From NCBI RefSeq assembly GCF_049898325.1, contig NZ_JAFCXL010000024.1, positions 1-64,000 of the forward strand: a stretch of 64,000 bases of DNA. Reading direction: 5' to 3'. The notes under the pieces were generated by a model, which saw only the letters and a program-made list of their open reading frames with translations, made no database searches and had not been told where the DNA came from. The stretch's first letter is position 1; each line of letters starts with the position of its first letter. The position numbers and the translations under genes are program-made. This DNA comes from JAFCUW01 sp049898325. Lineage in GTDB: Bacteria > Pseudomonadota > Gammaproteobacteria > Burkholderiales > Burkholderiaceae_D. Shown one piece after another: positions 36,454-47,783 of the stretch.

Positions 36454-37068
36454 ATGATGAACCCAACCAATCCGATTATTCTCGTTTTGTATTACTCGCG
36501 CCATGGCGCCACCCGCAAGCTCGCTGAACTGATCGCCCAGGGCGTCGAATCGGTGCCCGGTTGCGATGCCCGTCTGCGCACGGTGCCGGCGGTGTCGTCG
36601 GTGGCCGAAGCGACCGCGCCCGCCATTCCGCCCAGCGGCGCGCCGTATGTCGAGCTGGCCGACCTGGCCGAGTGCGCCGGCCTGGCGCTCGGTTCGCCCA
36701 CCCGCTTCGGCAATATGGCCGCCAGCCTCAAGTATTTCCTCGACGGCACTGCCACCGACTGGCTGGCCGGCACCCTGGCGGGCAAGCCGGCCTGCGTGTT
36801 CACCTCGACGGGCAGCCTGCACGGCGGCCAGGAATCGACCCTGCTGTCGATGATGCTGCCGCTGCTGCACCACGGCATGCTGGTGATGGGCCTGCCCTAT
36901 ACCAACCCCGAACTGATGACCACTGCCAGCGGCGGCAGCCCCTACGGCGCCACCCACTGGTCCGGCATCGACGGCGACAAGGCCATCACCGAGGACGAGA
37001 AGCGCCTGGCGATCGCCCTCGGTAAACGGCTGGCGCAGACCGCCGCCGCCCTGCAAGGAGAGCGCTGA
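36454..37068 (+). CDS. WrbA-like NAD(P)H:quinone oxidoreductase (flavodoxin fold)
   Basis: A roughly 204-residue flavodoxin-fold protein. The FMN phosphate loop YYSRHGATRKLAELIAQG, the GSPTRFGNMAASLKYFLDG segment and FTSTGSLHGGQESTLLSMML match WrbA-type quinone reductases. Start: two adjacent ATGs (36454, 36457), with no Shine-Dalgarno and a TATAAT only 5-8 bases upstream, so the transcript may be leaderless. Its stop overlaps the DUF2069 start (TGATG). Confidence 0.9.
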   Translation: MMNPTNPIILVLYYSRHGATRKLAELIAQGVESVPGCDARLRTVPAVSSVAEATAPAIPPSGAPYVELADLAECAGLALGSPTRFGNMAASLKYFLDGTATDWLAGTLAGKPACVFTSTGSLHGGQESTLLSMMLPLLHHGMLVMGLPYTNPELMTTASGGSPYGATHWSGIDGDKAITEDEKRLAIALGKRLAQTAAALQGER

Positions 37069-37475
37069 TGGAAAGTCCGAAGTGGTTTCATACGGGCTGC
37101 CTGCTCAGCCTGATCGTGCTGATCGTCCACCTGGTGGCATGGGAAATGTGGGTGGCGCCCCTGCGTCCGGGCGGCTCGCTGCTGGCGCTGAAGGCGCTGC
37201 TGCTGCTCATTCCCCTGCGCGGCGTGCTCAAGCGCGACATCTACACGCTGCAATGGTCGTCGATGGTGATCCTGCTGTACTTTACCGAGGGTGTGGTGCG
37301 CGCCTGGAGCGACACGCTGGCGCTGTCGCGCTACATGGCGTTCGGCGAAGTGGCGCTGGTGCTGGTCTACTTTACCTGCACCCTGCTGTACCTGGCGCCG
37401 TACAAGCGCGCCGCCAAGCGCATGGCCAAAGAACTGCTCGACAAGGTAAAAACCGCGCGCCGCAATGAACACTGA
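37068..37475 (+). CDS. DUF2069 small membrane protein
   Basis: A 135-residue protein with four predicted membrane spans: LLSLIVLIVHLVAWEMWVAP, a second around LLALKALLLLIPLRGVL, WSSMVILLYFTEGVVRAWSD and FGEVALVLVYFTCTLLYLAP. It belongs to DUF2069, whose gene often follows wrbA. The function is unknown. It overlaps the wrbA-like gene by one base and the FAD oxidase by 11 bases. Confidence 0.9.
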   Translation: MESPKWFHTGCLLSLIVLIVHLVAWEMWVAPLRPGGSLLALKALLLLIPLRGVLKRDIYTLQWSSMVILLYFTEGVVRAWSDTLALSRYMAFGEVALVLVYFTCTLLYLAPYKRAAKRMAKELLDKVKTARRNEH

Positions 37476-38922
37476 CGGCGCGCCCGGCACCGTGGCGGTG
37501 CTCGCCGGCGCCGAGCGTGCCCGTTTCCTGCAGCGCTGCCGCGCCATCGTGGGCGACGCCGGCGTGCTCACCGCCGGCGCCGACTGCGCGCCCTTTCTCA
37601 CTGACTGGCGCGGCCGCTTCACGGGGCTGGCGCTGGCCGTGCTGCGTCCGGCCAGCACGACCGAGGTGGCCGAACTGGTCAAGCTGTGCGTGCAGTTTCG
37701 CGTGCCGATCGTGCCGCAGGGCGGGCGCACCGGCCTGGTGCTGGGCAGCGTGCCCGACGCCAGCGGCGCCGCCGTGGTGCTGTCGCTGGCGCGACTGAAC
37801 CGCATCCGCCGCGTCGACCCCGTCAACCGCGCCATGACGGTCGATGCGGGCTGCATCCTGCACGACGTGCAGCAGGCGGCCGCCGCCAGCGGCTGCCTGT
37901 TTCCCCTGTCGCTGGCCGCCGAAGGCAGTTGCAGCATCGGCGGCAACCTGTCGACCAATGCGGGCGGCACCGCCGTGCTGCGCTACGGTAATGCGCGCGA
38001 ACTGTGCCTGGGCCTGGAAGTGGTGACGGCGCAGGGCGACGTCTGGGATGGCTTGCGCGCCCTGCGCAAGGACAACACCGGCTACGACCTGCGCGACCTG
38101 TTCATCGGCGCCGAGGGCACGCTGGGCATCATCACGGGCGCCGTCCTCAAACTGTTTCCCCGTCCGAAGGGGGCACTGACGGCGCTGGTGGCGCTCGACT
38201 CCCCGGCCGCCGCCGCCACGCTGCTGCTGCTGGCGCAGGATGCCTGCGGCGCCGCGCTGACGGGCTTCGAACTGATGTCGCACTACTGCCTCGACCTGGT
38301 GCACCAGCACTTTCCCGCGCTGGCCCGCCCCATCGAGCGCGCCTGCCCGTATTACGTGCTGCTGGAAGTGTCGAGCAGCGAGTCGGACGCACACGCGGGC
38401 CAGCTCATCGAGCAGACCCTGGCCGCAGCCCTGTCCGACCATGCCTGCCACGACGCCGTGGTGGCGTCCTCGCTGGCCCAGGCCAAGGGCCTGTGGGACC
38501 TGCGCGAGCACATCCCGCTGGCGCAGGCGCGCCAGGGCAAAAACATCAAGCACGACATTTCCCTGCCCGTGTCGACCATCGCCAGCTTCATCGCCGCCAC
38601 CGATGCGGCGCTGGCGCGGCAGTTTCCCGGCTGCCAGGTGGTCTGCTTCGGCCATCTGGGCGACGGCAACCTGCACTACAACGTGGCCGCGCCGGCCGGC
38701 CAATCCGATGAGCGCTTCCTCGACCAGCAGGACGCCATCAACGCCATCGTCTACGCCGGCGTGGAACAGTACCAGGGCTCGATCTCGGCCGAACACGGCA
38801 TCGGTGCCTTGAAGCGCGAAGCGCTGACCCACCACAAGAGCGCCATCGAACTGGCGCTGATGCGCTCGATCAAAACTGCGCTCGACCCCTTGAACCTGAT
38901 GAACCCCGGTAAGGTCCTGTGA
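37465..38922 (+). CDS. FAD-binding 2-hydroxyacid dehydrogenase (GlcD/D2HGDH-like)
   Basis: A 485-residue VAO-family flavoprotein. The N-terminal FAD-binding domain has VPQGGRTGLVLGSVP and the LSTNAGGTAVLRYGNARELC block; the C-terminal domain contains CFGHLGDGNLHYNV, the metal/substrate-binding motif. It oxidises a D-2-hydroxyacid such as D-lactate, glycolate or D-2-hydroxyglutarate; which one is not readable. It overlaps the next gene through GTGA and is part of a tightly packed run. Confidence 0.9.
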   Translation: MNTDGAPGTVAVLAGAERARFLQRCRAIVGDAGVLTAGADCAPFLTDWRGRFTGLALAVLRPASTTEVAELVKLCVQFRVPIVPQGGRTGLVLGSVPDASGAAVVLSLARLNRIRRVDPVNRAMTVDAGCILHDVQQAAAASGCLFPLSLAAEGSCSIGGNLSTNAGGTAVLRYGNARELCLGLEVVTAQGDVWDGLRALRKDNTGYDLRDLFIGAEGTLGIITGAVLKLFPRPKGALTALVALDSPAAAATLLLLAQDACGAALTGFELMSHYCLDLVHQHFPALARPIERACPYYVLLEVSSSESDAHAGQLIEQTLAAALSDHACHDAVVASSLAQAKGLWDLREHIPLAQARQGKNIKHDISLPVSTIASFIAATDAALARQFPGCQVVCFGHLGDGNLHYNVAAPAGQSDERFLDQQDAINAIVYAGVEQYQGSISAEHGIGALKREALTHHKSAIELALMRSIKTALDPLNLMNPGKVL

Positions 38923-41480
38923 GCGCGGCCGCGGCGCGGCGCCAGCTCTCGCGCTGGCTGCTGCTGGGCGAATGGCGCAGCCACCCCGTGCGGGCGCTGC
39001 TGGCGATCATCGCCATCGCCGTCGGCGTGGCGATGGGCTTTGCCATCCACCTGATCAACGCGGCCGCCTTCAACGAGTTTTCCGCCGCCGTCAAGTCGAT
39101 CGCCGGCCAGGCCGATATCCAGGTCAGCGGGCGCGAGGCGACCTTCGACGAAGCGATCTATCCCCTGCTGGCGCGCTGGCCGGGCGTGCTGGTGGCCTCG
39201 CCCGTGCTCGAGATCGACGCCGGGGTGCCCGCCAAGGGCGCCGGCCTCGGTGGCGGCGGCGCCCTCAAGGTGATCGGCATCGATCCCTTCCAGGCCGGCG
39301 CCGTCTCGCCCGATTTGCTGGGGGTGGCCGACAGCGCGCTCGAACTGCTCGCCGACGACGCCATTTTTCTGTCGCCGGCGGCCCAGCGCTACCTGGGCGT
39401 GGCCAAGGGCGATGCCTTGCCGCTGCGCGCCGGCAGCGCCGACCTGCGCCTGCGCGTGGCCGGCGGCCTGTTCAACGCGCGTGCCGGCCAGCGCATCGCC
39501 GTGATGGACATCGGCGCCGCCCAGTGGCGTTTTCAACGCACGGGCGTGCTCTCACGGGTCGACCTGAAACTGGCCGAGGGGGTCGACCGCGCCCAGTTCG
39601 AGCGCGCGCTCAAGGCCGGGCTCGAGCGCCAGTATCCGGGCCGTTTCCAGGTCGCGCAGCCGAACGACAGCGACCAGGACAGCCGCACCAACAGCCTCTC
39701 GCGCGCGTACCGGGTCAACCTGACGGTGCTGGCGCTGGTGGCCCTGTTCACGGGGGCCTTCCTGGTGTTTTCCACCCAGGCCCTGTCGGTGATCCGCCGG
39801 CGCAGCCAGTTCGCCCTGCTGCGCGTGCTGGGGGTCGAGCGCCGCCAGCTGTTGCAGCAGGTGCTCATCGAAGGGGCCAGCCTGGGCGTGATCGGCGCCG
39901 CCTGCGGCATCGCCGGCGGCTACGCGCTGGCCGCCCTGGCCCTGCGCTTTTTCGGCGCCGACCTGGGCGCCGGCTATTTCACGGGGGTGCAGCCGCAGGT
40001 GGCCTTCACCCCGGTGGCGGCGGCGGTGTTTTTCAGCCTGGGACTGGGCGTGGCCCTGCTGGGCTGCCTGGCGCCGGCGCTGGAAGCGGCGCGCGCGGCG
40101 CCCGCGGTGGCCTTGAAATCGGGCAGCGACGAGAGCGCGCTGGGCAAGCTGGCGCGCATCTGGCCGTCGCTGCTGTGCCTGGGCGCGGCCGCCCTGCTGT
40201 CGCGCCTGCCGCCCCTGTTCGAGCTGCCCGTGTTCGGCTACCTGGCCATCGCCCTGCTGCTCATCGGCGGCATCGGCCTGATGCCGCGCCTGGCGGCGGC
40301 GCTGTTCGGCCTCGTCCAGCGCCGCCTGGCGCCGCGGCAGGCGGTGCCGGCGCTGGCGCTGGCGCGGCTGGCCAACGCCTCCGGCCAGGCCGCCATCGCG
40401 CTTGGCGGCGTGCTGGCCAGCTTCGCCCTGATGGTGGCGATGGCGATCATGGTGTCGAGTTTTCGCATGTCGGTCGACGACTGGCTGCTGCGCATCCTGC
40501 CGGCCGACCTGTACGTGCGGGTGGCGGCGGCCGGCGCCACCGCCGGCCTGGGCGCGCCCGAACAGGCCGCCCTGCTGGGCAGCGAGGGGGTGGCGCGCGC
40601 CGAATTCCTGCGCAGCCGGCCCGTGTCTCTGGACCCGGCGCGCGCGCCCGTCACCCTGATCGCGCGCGACATCGACGTGGCCGACCCGGGTCAGCGCCTG
40701 GTGCTGGTGGGCGCGGCCGCCGCCGTGCCGGCCGGGGCGCGCCCGGCCTGGGTGTCGGAGGCGATGCAGGACCTGTACGGCCTCAAGCCGGGCGCGCGCC
40801 TGCAACTGCCGCTGGCGGGCGCCCTGCACGAGTTTTATATCGCCGGCGCCTGGCGCGACTACGCCAGCCAGAACGGCGCCGTGCAGATCCGCCTGGCCGA
40901 CTACCGCGCCATCACGGGCGACACCGCCGTCAGCGACGCCGCCCTGTGGCTGCGCCCGGGCGTGAGCGCCGACCAGCTCGAAGCGCAACTGCGCCGCCTG
41001 CCGTTCGGCCCTGCTCTCACGCTGGCGCGGCCGGGCCAGATCCGCGCCCTCAGCCTGCAGATTTTCGACCGCAGCTTCGCCGTCACTTACCTGCTCGAAG
41101 CGATCGCCATCGCCATCGGCATGTCCGGCGTGGCGGCGACGTTTTCCGCGCAGACGCTGGCGCGCGCCCGCGAATTCGGCATGCTGCGCCACGTTGGCGT
41201 CACCCGCGGCCAGGTGCTGCGCATCCTCGCCCTCGAGGGCGGCCTGCTCACCGTGCTGGGGGTGGCCTGCGGCTTTGCGCTGGGCCTGACGATCAGCCTG
41301 ATCCTGGTGTTCGTCGTCAACCCGCAATCGTTCCACTGGACCATGCAACTGCACCTGCCGTGGGGTTTGCTGGCCTCGGTGGCCGCCCTGCTGCTGGCGG
41401 CGTCGGTGCTGACCGCGCTGGTGTCGGGCCGTTATGCACTATCGGGCGGACCGATCCGCGCCGTCAGGGAGGACTGGTAA
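38919..41480 (+). CDS. FtsX-like ABC transporter permease
   Basis: An 853-residue permease with two FtsX/MacB-type halves: an N-terminal span (ALLAIIAIAVGVAMGFAIHL), a periplasmic domain, three spans at about 270-400, a second domain and three final spans (about 715-845, including TLARAREFGMLRHVGVTRGQ). It uses a GTG start overlapping the previous stop. Together with the AttH-like gene it resembles lipid/lipoprotein-related export systems, but no ATPase gene is adjacent. Confidence 0.9.
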   Translation: MSAAAARRQLSRWLLLGEWRSHPVRALLAIIAIAVGVAMGFAIHLINAAAFNEFSAAVKSIAGQADIQVSGREATFDEAIYPLLARWPGVLVASPVLEIDAGVPAKGAGLGGGGALKVIGIDPFQAGAVSPDLLGVADSALELLADDAIFLSPAAQRYLGVAKGDALPLRAGSADLRLRVAGGLFNARAGQRIAVMDIGAAQWRFQRTGVLSRVDLKLAEGVDRAQFERALKAGLERQYPGRFQVAQPNDSDQDSRTNSLSRAYRVNLTVLALVALFTGAFLVFSTQALSVIRRRSQFALLRVLGVERRQLLQQVLIEGASLGVIGAACGIAGGYALAALALRFFGADLGAGYFTGVQPQVAFTPVAAAVFFSLGLGVALLGCLAPALEAARAAPAVALKSGSDESALGKLARIWPSLLCLGAAALLSRLPPLFELPVFGYLAIALLLIGGIGLMPRLAAALFGLVQRRLAPRQAVPALALARLANASGQAAIALGGVLASFALMVAMAIMVSSFRMSVDDWLLRILPADLYVRVAAAGATAGLGAPEQAALLGSEGVARAEFLRSRPVSLDPARAPVTLIARDIDVADPGQRLVLVGAAAAVPAGARPAWVSEAMQDLYGLKPGARLQLPLAGALHEFYIAGAWRDYASQNGAVQIRLADYRAITGDTAVSDAALWLRPGVSADQLEAQLRRLPFGPALTLARPGQIRALSLQIFDRSFAVTYLLEAIAIAIGMSGVAATFSAQTLARAREFGMLRHVGVTRGQVLRILALEGGLLTVLGVACGFALGLTISLILVFVVNPQSFHWTMQLHLPWGLLASVAALLLAASVLTALVSGRYALSGGPIRAVREDW

Positions 41481-42574
41481 TGCCTGTATTGCACAGACTG
41501 TTTGGATGGCTGGCCGCGGCCCTGTTGCTGCTTGCCGCGACAGCGCAGGCGGCGCCGGTGACGCCGGTTGCATTCGCCCCCGTGCTGCCCGGTAAAGCCC
41601 TGCAGTTCCCCGCCGACTTCGGCGCCCACCCCGACTTCAAAACCGAATGGTGGTACGTCACGGGCTGGCTCGAGCGGGCCGATGGCCGGCCGCTGGGCTT
41701 CCAGGTCACCTTTTTTCGCAGCCGCACCGGCGCCGCCAACGACAACCCCAGCGCCTTCGCCGCGCGCCAGCTGATCGTCGCCCACGTCGCCGTCTCCGAC
41801 CCCGCCGTCGGCCGCCTGCTGCACGACCAGCGCAGCGGGCGGCAGGGTTTCGATCTCAATTATGCGAAGTCTGGCATCACCGACCTGAAGCTGGGCGACT
41901 GGACCATGCGGCGCGGCGCCGACGGCGTCTACCGGGTCGCCATCGCCGCCCGCGAGCTGCAATTGCAGCTGACGCTCACGCCCACCGCGCCGCCCCTGGC
42001 GCAAGGGGTGGGCGGCTACTCGCAAAAGGGGCCGCAGGCGCGCCACGCCAGCTATTACTACAGCGAGCCGCAATTGAAGGTGAGCGGCAGCGCCGGCGCC
42101 GGCAAGGCGGCGCAGGCCGTCACCGGCACTGCCTGGCTCGATCACGAATGGTCGAGCGAAGCGCTCGACCCGGCCGCCAGCGGCTGGGACTGGGTGGGCG
42201 CCAACCTGGCCGACGGCTCGGCCCTGATGGCTTTCCAGATCCGCGCCAGGCAAGGTGGTAAGCTATGGGCGCACGCGGTATTGCGCGACCGCGCCGGCAA
42301 GCTCACGCAATACGGTCCCGACCAGGTCAGCTTCACCCCGCGCACCCTGTGGAAGTCGCCCGCCACCGGCACGCTCTACCCGGTGGCGACCACCATCGTC
42401 ACCGGCACGACGCGCTGGCGGCTGACGCCCTTGCAGAACGACCAGGAACTCGACTCGCGCCGCTCGACGGGCGCGCTGTACTGGGAGGGCGCGGTGACGC
42501 TCGAGCGGGACGGCCTGCCGGCCGGCCACGGCTACCTGGAAATGACGGGCTACGACAAGCCGATGACGCTGTAA
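41480..42574 (+). CDS. AttH/CrtC-like lipocalin-fold protein, secreted
   Basis: A 364-residue protein with an N-terminal signal peptide (FGWLAAALLLLAATAQA) and two lipocalin-like halves. FPADFGAHPDFKTEWWYVTG is the hallmark of the AttH/carotenoid 1,2-hydratase family, and WLDHEWSSEALDP is in the second half. No carotenoid genes are nearby, so a hydratase role is unlikely; AttH-like proteins accompany FtsX-type permeases and may bind a hydrophobic ligand in the periplasm. Its ATG overlaps the permease stop (TAATG). Confidence 0.88.
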   Translation: MPVLHRLFGWLAAALLLLAATAQAAPVTPVAFAPVLPGKALQFPADFGAHPDFKTEWWYVTGWLERADGRPLGFQVTFFRSRTGAANDNPSAFAARQLIVAHVAVSDPAVGRLLHDQRSGRQGFDLNYAKSGITDLKLGDWTMRRGADGVYRVAIAARELQLQLTLTPTAPPLAQGVGGYSQKGPQARHASYYYSEPQLKVSGSAGAGKAAQAVTGTAWLDHEWSSEALDPAASGWDWVGANLADGSALMAFQIRARQGGKLWAHAVLRDRAGKLTQYGPDQVSFTPRTLWKSPATGTLYPVATTIVTGTTRWRLTPLQNDQELDSRRSTGALYWEGAVTLERDGLPAGHGYLEMTGYDKPMTL

Positions 42575-42623
42575 AACGATCGCCCCTTATAACGCAACAG
42601 ACCACAAGAAGAAGCCGCAGCCG

Positions 42624-44510
<1,887 letters not shown>

Positions 44511-44541
44511 CTCTCTTGCACTATTACTGCAACGCAACAAA

Positions 44542-44575
44542 TTCAGTTATAATTGCTGTCACGCAATTAACTGAA
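44542..44575. promoter_or_regulatory. Hairpin overlapping the chemoreceptor promoter
   Basis: ttcagttataattgc (44542-44556) pairs with gcaattaactgaa (44563-44575) leaving a two-base bulge. It overlaps a TATAAT (44548-44553) and ends 7 bases before the ATG, so it could be an operator or a translation-blocking hairpin. Confidence 0.55.
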
Positions 44576-44582
44576 AGAATAT

Positions 44583-46601
44583 ATGCCCCAGCGATTCCTG
44601 CCCTTTCGCGACTGGAGCGTTGGCGCTCGCATCACTTCGGTGACCATCGCGCTGGTCGGCGCCATCCTGGCGGCACTGTTCATGATGATCAGCCTGACGA
44701 CGTCGAAAATGCTCGAGACGCGTGCGCTGCAGGCCACCAAAGACGATTTGCGCGGCGTGGTCAACATGGTGGAAATGTTCAACAAGGCGGTCGCGAGCGA
44801 GGCGGCCAGTTTCAGCCGCCTGTTCGGCAGCGACTTCGACGGCAAGTTCAGCCTGTCGGCCGATCAGCAAGTGACAGTGGGCGCCCAGCAAGTGCCATTG
44901 CTGCTCAACGGCGACAAAGCCGTCAACCTTGATTTCACCATCCCCGACCAGTTCACCGCACAAACGGGTGGCGTGGCCACCGTGTTCGTCGCCAAGGGCG
45001 ACGACTTCGTGCGCGTGAGCACATCCTTGAAGAAAGAAAACGGCGAGCGGGCCATTGGCACCATGCTCGACCGCGCGCACCCCGCCTACGCGCTGCTGCG
45101 CGCCGGCCAGACCTTCCAGGGCCCGGCCACTTTGTTCGGCAAGCAATACATGACCCGCTACGAGCCCGTCAAGGGCGATGACGGCAAGCTGATCGCCGTG
45201 CTGTTCGTCGGCGTCGACATCAGCACCGACCTGGCCGCCCTGAAGGCCAAGATCAGTGCCATGAAGGTGGGAGAGACGGGGTATTTTTATGTCATCAATG
45301 CCGCGCCCGGCAAGACGCAGGGCCAACTGATCGTGCACCCGACGCGCCTCGGCGAGAACTTCCTGGAAGAAAAGGCCGCCGACGGCCGGCTGTTCGTCAA
45401 GGAAATGCTGGAGAAGAAGACTGGCCAGCTCAGCTACGCCTGGCTCAATGCCGCCGCCGGCGACCGTGCCGCCCGGGACAAGCTCGTCAGCTTCGACACC
45501 ATCAAGGAATGGAACTGGATCGTCGCCGGCGGCACCTTCCGGGACGAGATCACCCACGAGGCCGATGCCCAGCGCATGGTCATCATGTCGTTCTGCATCG
45601 CCGCGCTGGCGCTGTTTGCCGTGCTGCTGTACCTGATGGTGCGCGCCAGCGTGACGCGCCCGCTGGCGGCGGCCACCGATGCCGCCGTCAAGATCGCCGC
45701 CGGCGACCTGTCGGCCAGCATCGTGCATCACCGGCGCGACGAAATCGGCCGCCTGGCCGAAGCGATGAACGGCATCAGCGCCAACCTGTCGTCGGTGGTG
45801 GGCAAGGTGCGCGAAGGCGCCGAGCACATCGCCACCGCCTCGCGCGAGATCTCGAGCGGCAACATGGACCTGTGCGACCGCACCGAGCAGCAGGCCGCCA
45901 ACCTGGCCGCCACCGCCGCCTCGATGGACCAGATGACCAGCACCGTGCGTGAAAACGCCGACAGCGCCCGCCAGGCCAACGAGATGGCCCGCAACGCCTC
46001 GAATGTAGCGGAAAAAGGCGGCAACATGGTCGCCCGCGTGGTTGACACCATGGCCTCGATCGACGAGTCGTCAAAGAAGATCGTCGACATCATCGGCGTC
46101 ATCGACGGCATCGCCTTCCAGACCAATATCCTGGCCCTCAATGCCGCCGTCGAAGCGGCGCGTGCGGGCGAACAGGGCCGCGGCTTCGCCGTGGTGGCCT
46201 CGGAGGTGCGCAACCTGGCCCAGCGCAGCGCGGCGGCGGCGCGGGAAATCAAGACGCTGATCGGCGCCTCGGTCGACCAGGTGCAAATTGGCAGCAAACT
46301 GGTGCAGGATGCCGGCGCCACCATGGGCGAAGTGCTTGCCAGCGTGGGCCGCGTCACCACCATCATGAGCGCCATCAACGCCGCCAGCTCGCTGCAAAGC
46401 GAAGACATCGCCCGCATCAACAGCTCCGTCAACGACATGGACCAGGCCACCCAGCAGAACGCGGCGCTGGTCGAGGAAGCCAGCGCGGCGGCCCAGGCAA
46501 TGCAGGACCAGGCGGTCGAACTGGCCAGCGCGGTACGGGTGTTCAAGCTCAATGGGGCCCAGGCCGGCGCTGCCACGCGTCACCTGGCGCTGGCCGAGTA
46601 A
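44583..46601 (+). CDS. Methyl-accepting chemotaxis protein, Cache sensor
   Basis: A 672-residue chemoreceptor. TM1 (about 15-38), a periplasmic Cache 3/Cache 2-type fusion domain (about 45-330, including YEPVKGDDGKLIAVLFVGVD and MKVGETGYFYVINAAPGKTQ), TM2 (about 335-355), HAMP, then the cytoplasmic signalling hairpin with GIAFQTNILALNAAVEAARA and EQGRGFAVVASEVRNLAQRS. The ligand is unknown. The start is ATG 44583 with a weak ribosome site, under the hairpin noted at 44542-44575. Confidence 0.94.
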   Translation: MPQRFLPFRDWSVGARITSVTIALVGAILAALFMMISLTTSKMLETRALQATKDDLRGVVNMVEMFNKAVASEAASFSRLFGSDFDGKFSLSADQQVTVGAQQVPLLLNGDKAVNLDFTIPDQFTAQTGGVATVFVAKGDDFVRVSTSLKKENGERAIGTMLDRAHPAYALLRAGQTFQGPATLFGKQYMTRYEPVKGDDGKLIAVLFVGVDISTDLAALKAKISAMKVGETGYFYVINAAPGKTQGQLIVHPTRLGENFLEEKAADGRLFVKEMLEKKTGQLSYAWLNAAAGDRAARDKLVSFDTIKEWNWIVAGGTFRDEITHEADAQRMVIMSFCIAALALFAVLLYLMVRASVTRPLAAATDAAVKIAAGDLSASIVHHRRDEIGRLAEAMNGISANLSSVVGKVREGAEHIATASREISSGNMDLCDRTEQQAANLAATAASMDQMTSTVRENADSARQANEMARNASNVAEKGGNMVARVVDTMASIDESSKKIVDIIGVIDGIAFQTNILALNAAVEAARAGEQGRGFAVVASEVRNLAQRSAAAAREIKTLIGASVDQVQIGSKLVQDAGATMGEVLASVGRVTTIMSAINAASSLQSEDIARINSSVNDMDQATQQNAALVEEASAAAQAMQDQAVELASAVRVFKLNGAQAGAATRHLALAE

Positions 46602-46640
46602 GCGGTGTAGAGTAGCGCTTCATTTTTCCTGGAGCGCCGC

Positions 46641-47732
46641 ATGCCCGATGCCGATCTGCTGTCCGCCTGCCATACCGTCCTGCCAGGGCACCGCGCGCGC
46701 GCGCCGGCGCGCATGTTCGCCGACATGGCCGCCTGGTGCGAGCAGCACGAGGTCGCCCACGACGTCTACGGCAGCGGCGCGCTGATCGAGCAGTTCGAGC
46801 GCAAGGTGGCCGACCTGCTCGGCTTCGAGGCCGCGCTGTTTTGCATCAGCGGCACCATGGCGCAGGTCACCGCCCTGCGCCTGGCCTGCGAAGACCGCGG
46901 CAGCGCGCTGGTGGCGCTGCATCCCACCTCGCACATCCTCGTGCACGAATCATCGAACTACCAGTTGCTGGGCCACTTCGACGCGCTGGCCGTGGGCGAT
47001 CGCCACCGGCCCTGGTGCGCGGCCGACCTGGCGGCGGTGCCCGACCGGCTGGGCGTGGTGGCGATGGAGATGCCGATGCGCGAGATCGGCGGACAGAATC
47101 CGTCGTGGGACGAAATCGCCGCCATCAAGGACCACTGCCGCGCGCGCGGCGCCCACCTGCACATGGATGGCGCCCGCCTGTGGGAAGCGGCGGCCGGCAT
47201 GCATCGCACGCCGGCCGAACTGGCGGCCGGTTTCGATTCCGTCTACGTGTCGCTCTACAAGGGCATTGGCGGCCTCGGCGGCGCCATGCTGGCCGGCAGC
47301 ACCACCTTCATCGCCCGCGCCGCCGCCTGGTGCCGCCGCCAGGGCGGCAACGTGGTGCACCGTTCGCCCTACGTGGTGGCGGCGGCCATGCAGTTCGACC
47401 AGCGGCTGGCGGCGATGCCGGCGTATTTCGCCCGCACCGAGTGGCTCTACGGGGTGCTGGCCGACTTCCCCCGGCTGCGCGCCAATCCGGCCCGCCCGCA
47501 GGCGAACATGCTGCACCTGCACCTGCCGGTCTCGCGCGAGCGGGCGCTGGCCATCCGCGACCGGGTGGCGCGCGAACACGGACTGTGGCTGTTCGGCCGC
47601 GCCAACCACGCGGCGCTGCCCGATACCAGTTACGTCGAACTGTACGTGGGCGACAATCTGCTGGCCCTGGCCGACGCACAGGTGATCGCGGCATTGACCC
47701 TGTGGTCCGACGCGCTGGGCGAAGCCAGCTGA
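46641..47732 (+). CDS. Threonine aldolase family protein
   Basis: A 363-residue fold-type I PLP enzyme. Landmarks are the PLP-stacking region ALFCISGTMAQVTALRLACE, VVAMEMPMREIGG, HLHMDGARLWEAAAG and the PLP-lysine motif SLYKGIGGLGGAMLAG (Lys at about 208). It probably splits threonine or allo-threonine into glycine and acetaldehyde; the stereochemistry cannot be judged. A tggagcgccgc ribosome site precedes the ATG. Confidence 0.92.
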   Translation: MPDADLLSACHTVLPGHRARAPARMFADMAAWCEQHEVAHDVYGSGALIEQFERKVADLLGFEAALFCISGTMAQVTALRLACEDRGSALVALHPTSHILVHESSNYQLLGHFDALAVGDRHRPWCAADLAAVPDRLGVVAMEMPMREIGGQNPSWDEIAAIKDHCRARGAHLHMDGARLWEAAAGMHRTPAELAAGFDSVYVSLYKGIGGLGGAMLAGSTTFIARAAAWCRRQGGNVVHRSPYVVAAAMQFDQRLAAMPAYFARTEWLYGVLADFPRLRANPARPQANMLHLHLPVSRERALAIRDRVAREHGLWLFGRANHAALPDTSYVELYVGDNLLALADAQVIAALTLWSDALGEAS

Positions 47733-47783
47733 CGCGGGCGGAGCCGTCGTTGTAAAATACGCCAATTATCTTAGCGAGTCCCC

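Noticed and set aside
39552..41354. 600-codon open frame antisense to the FtsX-like permease
   Set aside because: Shadow of a GC-rich gene; no domains and no start signal.
38972..41479. Long open frame running into the AttH-like gene on the same strand
   Set aside because: The upstream part is the permease in a wrong frame; the signal peptide at 41480 marks the real start.
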